Shown: positions 33,625 through 42,132 of the stretch, one piece after another | Layout of the letters: the number at the start of each line of letters is the position of its first letter | How positions within the stretch are numbered: the stretch's first letter is position 1 | Assembly: GCF_015752315.1 (NCBI RefSeq) | Contig: NZ_JADOVJ010000001.1 | Coordinates: 1,666,501 to 1,730,500, forward strand | DNA from: Nocardioides luteus | GTDB lineage: Bacteria; Actinomycetota; Actinomycetes; Propionibacteriales; Nocardioidaceae | Direction of reading: 5' to 3' | Length of the DNA stretch: 64,000 bases | The notes under the pieces: model-generated | What the model saw: the letters and a program-made list of their open reading frames with translations, nothing else | What the model was told of the DNA's origin: nothing | Database searches by the model: none | Program-made: the position numbers and the translations under genes

Positions 33625-34220
33625 GCACACAGACCATCGAACCGACGGTCGAACGGATCGTCCGTCCCGCGGCGCCACGCACCCAGCCGCGCCGTGCGCC
33701 CGTGGTCGTCCCGACGGCCATCGTGCTCGCCCTGGTGCTGATCGGGGTCGCTGTGGTCGCCGTCCGTGAGCTCCTGGTCAGCCAGGGATGGGCGACCGGC
33801 TCCCCGGTCGTCCCGGACCTGGTGGCCGGCCTCGACGGGGTCGGCCCCTCGGTCGGGCTCGCCGCCGTCGGCGGAGCGATCGCCCTCGTCGGGCTGGTGG
33901 TGCTCTGGCTCGCGCTGCGGCCCGGCCGGCGTACGCACCTCCGGGTCGCGGGCGATGCCGATCTGTGGCTCGCGCCCGGCGCCGTCGCGGCCGTGGCCCA
34001 GGAGACCGCCGACCGGCTCCCCGGGGTCATGTCGGCCGACTGCTCGCGCAGCACCCGGCGTCGCGCCGTCGTCGACGTCGTCGTGGCCGCCCGCAACACC
34101 CCCGACGGTCCTCAGGAGGCTGCTGCCGTGACCGAGCACGTGAGAGCCGTTCTCGACGACGAGGTCGGCCGGCTGACCGGGACCCCCATCAAGGTACGTG
34201 CCACGGAGGTGCCCCGATGA
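33621..34220 (+). CDS. DUF6286-like two-helix membrane protein
   Basis: 199 residues. Two membrane helices (VVVPTAIVLALVLIGVAVVA and VGLAAVGGAIALVGLVVLWL) precede a cytoplasmic domain (VAAVAQETADRLPGVMSADC, RAVVDVVVAARN, VRAVLDDEVGRLTGTP). That domain is itself Asp23/AmaP-like in strand order. Probable membrane tether for the Asp23 proteins. ATGA overlaps on both sides. Confidence 0.8.
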   Translation: MSTQTIEPTVERIVRPAAPRTQPRRAPVVVPTAIVLALVLIGVAVVAVRELLVSQGWATGSPVVPDLVAGLDGVGPSVGLAAVGGAIALVGLVVLWLALRPGRRTHLRVAGDADLWLAPGAVAAVAQETADRLPGVMSADCSRSTRRRAVVDVVVAARNTPDGPQEAAAVTEHVRAVLDDEVGRLTGTPIKVRATEVPR

Positions 34221-34801
34221 CTCCCCGCGTGATCAGGTTCGACCGGCTGATGACCGTGCTCGTGGCGGTGCTCGTGATCGCCCTGGGTCTGCTGATCGTC
34301 GACTGGCACTACCAGTGGGTGCTCCGGAGCTACCCGGCCGAGCTGTCCACCCGCCTGGCGAGTGACATCGTGACCTCAGACTGGTTCCCCTGGGCGTTCG
34401 CCGCCGCGGGCATCCTGCTCGGCCTCATCGGCCTGGTGTGGCTGCTCTCGCACCTGGGCCGGCGCGGCCCGTCGACCCTGCGGCTCGACGCGAGCGACCA
34501 GACCGGGCGCGTCCAGGCCGACCTGCGCTCGATCGCCGATGCTGCCGCCGCCAGGCTGGAGAGCCTGGCCCCGCTGACCGCAGTCACCGGGACGGTGGTC
34601 ACCATCCGGTCGCGGCCGGTGATCCTGCTGCGAGGTCGGATCGACCCTGCAGCCGCCGTCGAGCCGGTCGCCGACGCCGCCGAGATCTGCGCCCGGGACG
34701 TCGCCGCGGCGTTCCCCGACGACTCGATCACCTGCCGGGTCCTCGTCGACCCGCCACGGCGGGGGAGGGGCCGACAGCAGTCGCACGTACGCGTGCAGTG
34801 A
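34217..34801 (+). CDS. amaP: AmaP-like alkaline-shock membrane anchor
   Basis: 194 residues. Two membrane helices (LMTVLVAVLVIALGLLIVDW and WAFAAAGILLGLIGLVWLLS) flank a short loop and are followed by an Asp23-like C-terminal domain (VQADLRSIADAAAARLES, VVTIRSRPVILLRGRID, ITCRVLVDP). This is the AmaP arrangement that anchors Asp23 to the membrane. Last gene of the operon, ending in a very long hairpin. The symbol is by position and layout. Confidence 0.8.
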   Translation: MTPRVIRFDRLMTVLVAVLVIALGLLIVDWHYQWVLRSYPAELSTRLASDIVTSDWFPWAFAAAGILLGLIGLVWLLSHLGRRGPSTLRLDASDQTGRVQADLRSIADAAAARLESLAPLTAVTGTVVTIRSRPVILLRGRIDPAAAVEPVADAAEICARDVAAAFPDDSITCRVLVDPPRRGRGRQQSHVRVQ

Positions 34802-34802
34802 C

Positions 34803-34880
34803 AGCTGCTCGATGCCCCTGATGGCGTCGCGACCCCGCGCGGGGGCGAGGTCGCGACGTCGCCAGGGGCATCGAGCAGCT
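34803..34880. terminator. exceptionally long hairpin between amaP and egtD
   Basis: AGCTGCTCGATGCCCCTG (34803-34820) pairs perfectly with 34863-34880. Inside it GTCGCGACC (34826-34834) pairs perfectly with GGTCGCGAC (34849-34857), leaving a 14-base loop. In total about 30 bp of nearly unbroken stem between convergent genes. It can stop transcription from both sides. Confidence 0.8.
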
Positions 34881-34896
34881 TGTCGACGAGCAGCGC

Positions 34897-35904
34897 TCAG
34901 CGCTTGGCCAGCACCAGCGCGTACGCCTCGTCCGGGTCGGTCCACCAGCGGAGGTCGTGGAAACCCGCCGCCTCGAGCTCGTCAGCGATGCTGTTCCGGC
35001 GGAACTTGCAGGACAGCTCGGTGAGGAGCTCCTCGCCCTCGTCGAACTTGATGACGAGGTCGAGCTCGCTCAGCTCCACACGGGCGGACTCCTGGGCGAC
35101 GAGCCGCATCTCGATGCGTTCCTCCTCGGTGTTCCACCGCGCCAGGTGCCGGAAGTCGTCGGGGTCGAAGTCGGCGCCGAGGCTGCGGTTGAGGACGCGC
35201 AGCGCGTTGAGGTTGAACTCGGCGGTCACGCCGGCGGCGTCGTCGTAGGCGGCGACCAACTGGCCGGGGTCCTTGACCAGGTCCAGCCCGAGCAGCAGAC
35301 CTTCCCCGGGCTGCATGGCGGCGGCCACCGATCCCAGGAACTGTTCACGTCCGGGACGGTCGTAGTTGCCCAGCGTGCTGCCGAGCAGTGCGATCAGCCG
35401 GCGTCCCGGGGTCGGCAGCTGCCCGAGGTGCTGGTCGAAGTCGGCGACGACCCCCTCCAGAACCAGCCCGGGCCGCTCCTCGGCGAGCGCGTCCATCGCC
35501 TGGGTGAGCGCGCTGGCGCTGACATCGACGGGAACGTACGTCGTCAGCCGGCCGGTCCGCTCCAGCGCATCGAGCAGGAGCCTCGTCTTCTCCGAGGAAC
35601 CCGATCCGAGCTCGAGGAGCACCTCGGCGTCGGAGGCCTCGGCGATGTCGCGCGCGTGCTCGGTCAGCATCGCCCGTTCGGTGCGCGTCGGGTAGTACTC
35701 GGGCAGCCGGGTGATCTCCTCGAACAGCTCCGAACCACGCTGGTCGTAGAAGTACTTCGGTGGAAGCCATTTCGGCGACGCGCTCAAGCCGGTGCGGGCG
35801 TCCTCCGCGAGGCTCTGCCGCAGGTCCTCGGCGGTCAGCAGGGTGGTGATCCTGCCCCGGGCTGGTGTGCTGGAGCCGGTCCGGCCGTCGATGTCGAGGG
35901 TCAC
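34897..35904 (-). CDS. egtD: L-histidine N-alpha-methyltransferase (ergothioneine biosynthesis)
   Basis: 335 residues from GTG 35904. It trimethylates histidine to hercynine with three S-adenosylmethionine. Family features are KWLPPKYFYDQRGSELFEEI with ITRLPEYYPTRTE, the SAM-site strand EVLLELGSGSSEKTRLLL, and ALLGSTLGNYDRP; the C-terminal ALRVLNRSLGADFD region and FRRNSI are also typical. It overlaps the previous gene's stop (GTGA), so it is the third cistron of the cluster. Confidence 0.95.
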   Translation of the reverse strand: MTLDIDGRTGSSTPARGRITTLLTAEDLRQSLAEDARTGLSASPKWLPPKYFYDQRGSELFEEITRLPEYYPTRTERAMLTEHARDIAEASDAEVLLELGSGSSEKTRLLLDALERTGRLTTYVPVDVSASALTQAMDALAEERPGLVLEGVVADFDQHLGQLPTPGRRLIALLGSTLGNYDRPGREQFLGSVAAAMQPGEGLLLGLDLVKDPGQLVAAYDDAAGVTAEFNLNALRVLNRSLGADFDPDDFRHLARWNTEEERIEMRLVAQESARVELSELDLVIKFDEGEELLTELSCKFRRNSIADELEAAGFHDLRWWTDPDEAYALVLAKR

Positions 35905-36371
35905 GCGAGGGTCTCCTTCGGGTTGTGACGAGGTGTGTCGAGCCGCCACCAGGTGGGCCCGCACGGGCTGAGGACGCCGATGGTGCGCGGCGGGATCGTG
36001 GTGGACGGAGCGCCGGGAAGCGGACGGTGGCTGACGACGTACTCCCAGGCCGCGGGTTGGGCGAGATGGCTGCCCTCGTCCCCGGTCAGCAGGGCGAGGT
36101 CCTCGCCGTCGCTGAGGAGGACGGAGAAGCCGCCGACCTCCAGCTCGTTGGCCATCTGGACCACGGCGGAGCCGACCGGCAGGCGCTCCTGCTGCGCCTT
36201 CTCGAGGACGAAGGGCCAGGAGCCCTCGATGGTGCCGCCGACCGCGACGGTCCAGGTGCCGAGTCGCAGCGGCGCCTGGCAGTCGTCATGCGGGCAGGCC
36301 CAGTCGGCGTGGGTCCGGGGCGGTCCGAGGATGCCGCGGTGGGCGCACGGGATCGCGGCGGACCAGGTCAC
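35901..36371 (-). CDS. unknown protein encoded between egtB and egtD
   Basis: 156 residues, coupled by ATGA overlap to egtB and by GTGA overlap to egtD. In most actinobacteria this position holds EgtC, a 230-250 residue Ntn hydrolase with a cysteine at position 2. Here the second residue is Thr, the length is too short and the NADGWG-type core is missing. CAHRGILGPPRT near the N terminus superficially recalls the EgtC start. WACPHDDC with the earlier C.H suggests a metal site. The middle (EGSWPFVLEKAQQERLPVGS, FSVLLSDGEDLALL) is probably beta-rich. I do not recognise a family; a role in ergothioneine formation is inferred only from operon position. Confidence 0.7.
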   Translation of the reverse strand: MTWSAAIPCAHRGILGPPRTHADWACPHDDCQAPLRLGTWTVAVGGTIEGSWPFVLEKAQQERLPVGSAVVQMANELEVGGFSVLLSDGEDLALLTGDEGSHLAQPAAWEYVVSHRPLPGAPSTTIPPRTIGVLSPCGPTWWRLDTPRHNPKETLA

Positions 36372-37624
36372 GCACGACGCCCGTCGTCGGCGAGCCGGAG
36401 CCCGGTGACGGGCCAGCGCGCGCCGGGCGGGAAGAAGTTGCGGTAGGAGGCCCGGGTGTGTCCCGGCGGGGTGAGCGCGCAGCCGCCGCGGAGCACCATC
36501 TGGCTCGACATGAACTTGCCGTTGTACTCACCGATGGCGCCGGCGGCGGGATGGAAGCCCGGGTAGGGCAGGTAGGCCGAGGAGGTCCACTCCCAGCAGT
36601 CGCCGAAGAGCTGTCGCAGGCCGCCGGTCGCCGGGCCCGCCGCACGTGGGTGGAAGCTGTCCCGGTCGGCGAGGTTGCCGGACACCTCGTAGGTGCGGGC
36701 GGCGTGCTCCCACTCGGCCTCGGTGGGGAGGCGCTTGCCGGCCCAGGTGGCGTACGCGTCGGCCTCGTAGTGGCTCAGGTGGCAGACCGGCAGTCCCGGG
36801 TCGAGCGGTGTGGTGCCGTGCAGGGTGTGCTCGAACCAGACCCCGTCGGCCTCGCGCCAGTAGAAGGGCGCTTCCCAGCCCTCGGCGTTGACCCGTGCCC
36901 ACCCGTCCGAGAGCCACAGCTCGGGACGTCGGTAGCCGCCGTCGGCGATGAACTCCAGCCACTCGCCGTTGGTGATCAACCGGTCGGCGAGCCGGTACGG
37001 CTCCAGCCACTGCTGGTGGCGTGGCAGCTCGTTGTCGAAGCAGAACCCGCCGCCCTCCGAACCGATCTCGACCAGGCCGCCCTCGATGTCGACCCACCCC
37101 AGCCGGTCGGTCCCGGCGCCAGCGACCGGGCTCCCGGCGTACGTCGGCTGCAGCGGGTTGAGCGACAGCACGTGCTTGATGTCCATGAGCAGCAGCTCCT
37201 GGTGCTGCTGCTCATGGTGGAAACCGAGCTCGATGGTGGGCGCGAGCTTGGCGAAGGTGCCCTCGTCCACGCGGTCGAGCAGATCCCTGACCCGGTTGTC
37301 GACGTTGCGCCGGTAGTCGCCGACCTCGTACGCGCCGGGGCGGCTGATCACGCCACGCATCGGCCGGGCGTACCGGGGCCCGACCTGCTCGTAGTAGCTG
37401 TTGAAGAGGAACCAGTACTGGTCCTGGAACGGTGTGAAGCCGGCCTCGTTCTCGGCCAGCACGAAGGTCTCGAAGAACCAGGTCACATGCGCGCGATGCC
37501 ATTTGGTGGGGGAGACATCCGGCATCGACTGGACCGTCTGGTCCTCGGGTGAGAGGGGTGCAGCGAGGCGTTCGGTGTCAGCCCGGACTTCGTCGAAGCG
37601 GGCGATCGCGGTGGTCGGGTCCAT
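36368..37624 (-). CDS. egtB: hercynylcysteine sulfoxide synthase (ergothioneine biosynthesis)
   Basis: 418 residues. It joins hercynine to a thiol (gamma-glutamylcysteine or cysteine) with oxygen, using a mononuclear iron. An N-terminal DinB_2 helical bundle carries the iron ligands: His in WHRAHVTWFFE and the HHEQQHQ motif near residue 135. The C-terminal FGE-sulfatase domain follows (NGEWLEFIADGGY, LPTEAEWEHAARTY, GDCWEWTSSAY, LRGGCALTP). AGGAGA precedes ATG 37624. egtA and a canonical egtC are not in the window. Confidence 0.95.
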   Translation of the reverse strand: MDPTTAIARFDEVRADTERLAAPLSPEDQTVQSMPDVSPTKWHRAHVTWFFETFVLAENEAGFTPFQDQYWFLFNSYYEQVGPRYARPMRGVISRPGAYEVGDYRRNVDNRVRDLLDRVDEGTFAKLAPTIELGFHHEQQHQELLLMDIKHVLSLNPLQPTYAGSPVAGAGTDRLGWVDIEGGLVEIGSEGGGFCFDNELPRHQQWLEPYRLADRLITNGEWLEFIADGGYRRPELWLSDGWARVNAEGWEAPFYWREADGVWFEHTLHGTTPLDPGLPVCHLSHYEADAYATWAGKRLPTEAEWEHAARTYEVSGNLADRDSFHPRAAGPATGGLRQLFGDCWEWTSSAYLPYPGFHPAAGAIGEYNGKFMSSQMVLRGGCALTPPGHTRASYRNFFPPGARWPVTGLRLADDGRRA

Positions 37625-38073
37625 CTCACGTCTCCTGTCGGGTCGTGCGGGGAGTACCAAGCAGCAGCACGGCGATCGCGCCGCTTGCTATGAACTACTC
37701 TGCCTGGTCGCCCAACCCGCGATCCGAACTCCGGGTGTCGGCAACAGCACAAACCAGCCCGACGGCAGGCCGGGTCGGCGAGAGCGAACGGGCTGGCCTG
37801 TAAGCCGGGCTCCATTCACTCGGGAATGGTTGTTGATGGACTTCGCCGGAAATATCTGGCTGAATGACAGGACTCGTCCCGACTGCATCAGCTCACGAAG
37901 CAGAACTCTCCAAGCCACGTCGCCGTGGGCTGATGGGATAGCTGTGGGTCTTGATCGTCGGGACGGTGCGATTGACTGGTGGAGTCCTAGAGATACCGGT
38001 GCCACTGGACCGGGCGCACTGCCTCCTGCCGCGGTGTGCAGGTCTAGTCATGGCCGAGGTGTGCCCAGGTCGG
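37625..38073. other. 449-bp intergenic region holding a displaced rnpB 3' end
   Basis: No gene. It contains the 27-bp copy of the RNase P RNA 3' end (37783-37809). Beyond it in the rnpB direction is a terminator-like dyad CCCGACGG/CCGGGTCGG (37758-37778), which could be the original rnpB terminator. The right part (about 37810-38073) is less GC-rich and featureless. Confidence 0.6.
37783..37809 (-). repeat. att-like direct repeat: second copy of the rnpB 3' end
   Basis: 27 bp matching 45382-45408 with one mismatch, including the core GGCTGGCCTGTAAGCC. Same orientation as in rnpB. The 7.6 kb between the two copies lie downstream of rnpB, as expected if an element integrated at the 3' end of rnpB and displaced the old end. 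Confidence 0.7.
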
Positions 38074-38718
38074 CTACGACTCGGGAACGTCGGTGTGAGC
38101 GGTCGTCGCACCTGCAGTCGTGGTTCCTCTCTGATTGATCGCGGCGTCCACTGCGGCGCCGATGCGCTTCAAGGCCATCAGGTCGCGCGGTTCGAGCGAG
38201 TCGATCAGATATTCGCGGACTGCCGCGACATGTCCGGGCGCCGCCGCGACCACGACGTCGTATCCAGCCTCGGTCAGGGTGGTGTTGGTGCGGCGACCCG
38301 CACCGGGTATCCGGGACCTGGTAAGGAGCCCTCGCTTCTCCAGTCGTCCGACGACGTGCGACAACCGCGACAGCGACGCCGACGTGCGTACGGCTAAAGA
38401 GCTCATCTGCATGGTCCGGTCGGGTTCCTCGGAGAGGACCGACAGCACCATGTACTCGAAGAAGGTCATCTGGGACTCGCGCTGCATCCGCGCGTCCAGG
38501 GCAGCGGGCAGACTGATCATGATCGCGGAGTTGGCCAGCCAAGCAGCCAGTTCATCACCGTTCAACCAGCGCGGCTCGTCGTCCGACCTGACGAGCGACT
38601 CCGTACCGGCCGCTGTGCCGCGAGGCTCTTCTGCGGCTGCCGGCGTTGCCTCGCGGGATGCGGAGCCGCCCTGCCCGGCCCTCGTGTCATGCCGCTGAGT
38701 ACCCGTTGTCTTGGCCAT
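38074..38718 (-). CDS. MarR family transcriptional regulator
   Basis: 214 residues with a 50-residue low-complexity N-terminal tail. The winged helix is MTFFEYMVLSVLSEEPDRTM, SLAVRTSASLSRLSHVVGRL, EKRGLLTRSRIPGAGRRT. TAGGCT (complement of 38725-38730) lies six bases before the ATG, and TTGATG about 18 bp further, giving a leaderless promoter whose -35 lies in one of the palindromes. It is divergent from the aldo/keto reductase gene, which it very likely represses. Confidence 0.9.
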   Translation of the reverse strand: MAKTTGTQRHDTRAGQGGSASREATPAAAEEPRGTAAGTESLVRSDDEPRWLNGDELAAWLANSAIMISLPAALDARMQRESQMTFFEYMVLSVLSEEPDRTMQMSSLAVRTSASLSRLSHVVGRLEKRGLLTRSRIPGAGRRTNTTLTEAGYDVVVAAAPGHVAAVREYLIDSLEPRDLMALKRIGAAVDAAINQRGTTTAGATTAHTDVPES

Positions 38719-38742
38719 GCGGCCAGCCTATGACGGCAGTTA

Positions 38743-38803
38743 TTGACGCATCAAGTTCGAAAGAGGTAGAACTTGACGCATCAAGTTCATCTTGATGCGT
38801 CAA
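38743..38803. promoter_or_regulatory. three MarR operators
   Basis: The palindrome TTGACGCATCAA occurs at 38743-38754 and 38773-38784 and in inverted form (TTGATGCGTCAA) at 38792-38803, all between marR and the aldo/keto reductase. The first overlaps the putative marR -35. Size and symmetry fit MarR dimers. Confidence 0.75.
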
Positions 38804-38866
38804 GTCTCTGGTCCGGTCGACGTACCGGCTGTGGGCCTGGCGAACCGATCCAGAGAGGAACACTCA

Positions 38867-39838
<972 letters not shown>

Positions 39839-39927
39839 AGGCGGCTCGGCGACCGCGCCGAACCGCACGAGACAACAGTGTCTCAACCGCAGAGCACCTA
39901 GCAGTAGACCGAATGGAGCAGCAGATC

Positions 39928-41019
39928 ATGGCAAGCAGTGTGATTCGTGTCGGGATCATCGGCGCAGATACGAAGGCGAGCTGGGCCGGGGCATCGCATA
40001 TCCCCGCGCTGGCGGCCCAGCCGCAGCTCGTGCTGGCGGCGGTGGCGACCCGGCGTGAGGAGAGTGCACGAGAGGCCGCCGAGGTATTCGGCGCCGAGCG
40101 CTGGTACGCCGACCCGTACGAGCTGATCAGCGACCCGTCGATCGATCTCGTCACGGTCGCCGTCAAGGTCCCGGCACACCGCGAGCTCGTGCTCGCGGCC
40201 CTCGCGGCGGGCAAGGCCGTCTACACGGAGTCCCCGCTGGGCGCGAGCGTCGCCCAGACCGAGGAGATGGCTGTAGCGGCCGGTTCCCTGCACACGGCGA
40301 TCGGGCTGCAGGGCAGCCTCAACCCGTCGGTGCGCCGGGCGGCCGAGATCATCGCCCAGGGCCGGCTCGGGAGGCTGCTGTCTGCACGAGTGAGCGCGAC
40401 GACCTTCGGGAACGGCCCGGAGTCGGTGAGCGCGTACGAGTACTTCGACAAGGCGGACGCCGGCGCCGGCTTCATGACGATCGCGGTGGGCCACGTACTG
40501 GACGTGATCGAGACGGTCCTCGGCGACATCACCGAGATCGATGCACGCACGGAACTGCTCTGGCCGGAGGTGAAGCTGGTCGATACCGGCACGACCACCA
40601 CCCGCGAGGTGCCGGACCACCTCGACGCGATCCTCAAGACCTCGTCCGGAGCTCCCGTCGGAGTGCAGGTCCTGGCCGGTGTCCCAGTGCCCGATGCCCG
40701 GTTCAGCCTCGAGGTCAGAGGCGCCGACGGCTGGCTGAAACTGACCGGCGACCACCCCGCCGGCGTCCAGGTCGGCGACCTCACGCTGACCTCGAGCGTT
40801 GATTTCGAGGAGCCCGACCGCCCCGTCGCCACGGGAACCGGTCCGGCCGCGGCCGAGATCTGGACCGGTGCCGCCATCAACGTGGGCGAGGTGTACGCGA
40901 GTCTCGCGCGAGACATCGACGAGAACACCTTTGCGACGCCGGGCTTCACTCGCGCGCTGCACAACAGTCAGCTCGTCGCGCGAGTGGAGGAGGCCGCTCG
41001 CAGCGGGCGGCGACAGTAG
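39928..41019 (+). CDS. Gfo/Idh/MocA family oxidoreductase (paralogue 1)
   Basis: 363 residues. Rossmann motif GIIGADTKASWAGASHIPAL, the EKP-like motif as YTESPLG and the C-terminal alpha/beta domain from about residue 125. In this subgroup Lys of the EKP motif is replaced (TESP), as in galactose-80-like or inactive relatives, so dehydrogenase activity is uncertain. It shares AVKVPAH(R)E and LQGSL(N/H)P with the paralogue at 43981. Substrate unknown, probably a sugar or sugar-like compound. Confidence 0.88.
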   Translation: MASSVIRVGIIGADTKASWAGASHIPALAAQPQLVLAAVATRREESAREAAEVFGAERWYADPYELISDPSIDLVTVAVKVPAHRELVLAALAAGKAVYTESPLGASVAQTEEMAVAAGSLHTAIGLQGSLNPSVRRAAEIIAQGRLGRLLSARVSATTFGNGPESVSAYEYFDKADAGAGFMTIAVGHVLDVIETVLGDITEIDARTELLWPEVKLVDTGTTTTREVPDHLDAILKTSSGAPVGVQVLAGVPVPDARFSLEVRGADGWLKLTGDHPAGVQVGDLTLTSSVDFEEPDRPVATGTGPAAAEIWTGAAINVGEVYASLARDIDENTFATPGFTRALHNSQLVARVEEAARSGRRQ

Positions 41020-41104
41020 AACACCTCAGCAGGGTGCGGGCTGCCGAGCGGACTCGGCGGTGACGCCTATGGCGTCGATGAAGACGATCGAAGAGTTCGC
41101 TGTC

Positions 41105-41725
41105 TCAGTCGCGGGACCAGGACACCGCGTTCATCGCCACATCAGCGACCCGGCGCAGTTCCGCCTCGCTCTTGCCTGTCGCCGCCTGAACGGCGATGCC
41201 GTACGCGACCGTCGTGATGTAGGTCGCCAGCGTGCGCGGATCCTCGGTCTCCGGCAGATCACCCTCGGCCCGCGCACGCTGAAATCGGGACTCGAGCCGC
41301 GCAGCGCCATCCTGGCGCCAGTCGACGAGGACCTTCTGGGCAGTGACCCCGTTGTCGCCGGCGGCGAGTGCAGCCTGGACGCCAAGGCATCCGTGGGGTG
41401 TCTCGCGACTCGTGCTGGCAGCGGCTGCGCCGCGAAGAATGGACTCGGCGACTTCGCGTGCGGTCGGCTCGGACAGCGCGCGGATTCCGTAGGAGGCTGG
41501 GCCTTCCGTGTAACGCTCGACCGCTCGGCGGAACAGCTCGTCCTTGCTCCCGAACGCCGCATACATGCTGCTGCGAGTGATGCCCATCGCCTCGGTCAGG
41601 TCCGTCAGGCTCGCCCCTTCGTAACCCTTGGCCCAGAACACTCTCATGGCTTGTTCGACGGCGTGGTCGGGGTCGAACTCGCGGGGTCGCCCCAGCTTGG
41701 TAGGCGATACGGGCATGGAAGTCAT
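41105..41725 (-). CDS. TetR family transcriptional regulator
   Basis: 206 residues. The HTH is AMRVFWAKGYEGASLTDLTE to GITRSSMYAAFGSKDELF, the AcrR-like subgroup. C-terminal CLGVQAALA and ARAEGDLPETEDPRTLA match the common TetR_C ligand domain. A GGACC-N4-AGTCC palindrome directly upstream of its start and another upstream of the quinone oxidoreductase gene suggest that it represses both. Confidence 0.92.
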   Translation of the reverse strand: MTSMPVSPTKLGRPREFDPDHAVEQAMRVFWAKGYEGASLTDLTEAMGITRSSMYAAFGSKDELFRRAVERYTEGPASYGIRALSEPTAREVAESILRGAAAASTSRETPHGCLGVQAALAAGDNGVTAQKVLVDWRQDGAARLESRFQRARAEGDLPETEDPRTLATYITTVAYGIAVQAATGKSEAELRRVADVAMNAVSWSRD

Positions 41726-41738
41726 TGTGCCCCCTTAC

Positions 41739-41752
41739 GGACCAGGCAGTCC
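41739..41752. promoter_or_regulatory. TetR operator 1 (autoregulatory)
   Basis: GGACCAGGCAGTCC lies 13 bp upstream of the tetR start. It shares GGACC-N4-AGTCC with the site at 42012-42025. Confidence 0.5.
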
Positions 41753-41766
41753 AGATAGCGCCAGGA

Positions 41767-41841
41767 TCAGGCGTTCAAGCCGCCGTCGATGGTGGGCACG
41801 GCTCCGGTGTTGAACGCCGCCGAGGTACCCGCGACGAAAGC
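41767..41841 (-). pseudogene. 3'-end remnant of a short-chain dehydrogenase gene
   Basis: The complement reads AFVAGTSAAFNTGAVPTIDGGLNA and a stop (shown here only as its key parts NTGAV and DGGL), the characteristic end of SDR proteins. No upstream SDR sequence remains, so the gene was deleted, probably with rearrangement inside the islet. The remaining 250 bp to 42133 contain only the TetR operator. Confidence 0.75.
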
Positions 41842-42011
41842 GACTGGGACGCCTGTACAACCCCGCGCAGCGCGATGTCATGACGCGGGGGACCGAGCTG
41901 TCGCGCGGGCCGAGGGTGGTGCGAACACCTAGGCCTGACGCCCCGGGCCGTGACGCCTGCCCGCACGGTTGAGGGCTTGTGAATACATCGCAGCCCGTGT
42001 ACGTTCTTTAT

Positions 42012-42025
42012 GGACCGATCAGTCC
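42012..42025. promoter_or_regulatory. TetR operator 2, upstream of the quinone oxidoreductase
   Basis: GGACCGATCAGTCC is a nearly perfect palindrome about 108 bp before the gene. It shares GGACC-N4-AGTCC with operator 1. Confidence 0.55.
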
Positions 42026-42132
42026 CGAATTAACGTACCGGACCTCAGGACACGACCTCGCCACCGGGCCTCCGTGAGCGAGCACGCCGCAGCGGAAGTG
42101 CCGCCGGTGACATGAGAAGGAGAAGGATCATC

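Noticed and set aside
35901..36371. Assignment as EgtC
   Set aside because: No Cys at position 2, too short, and no NADGWG-like core; only a short N-terminal resemblance.
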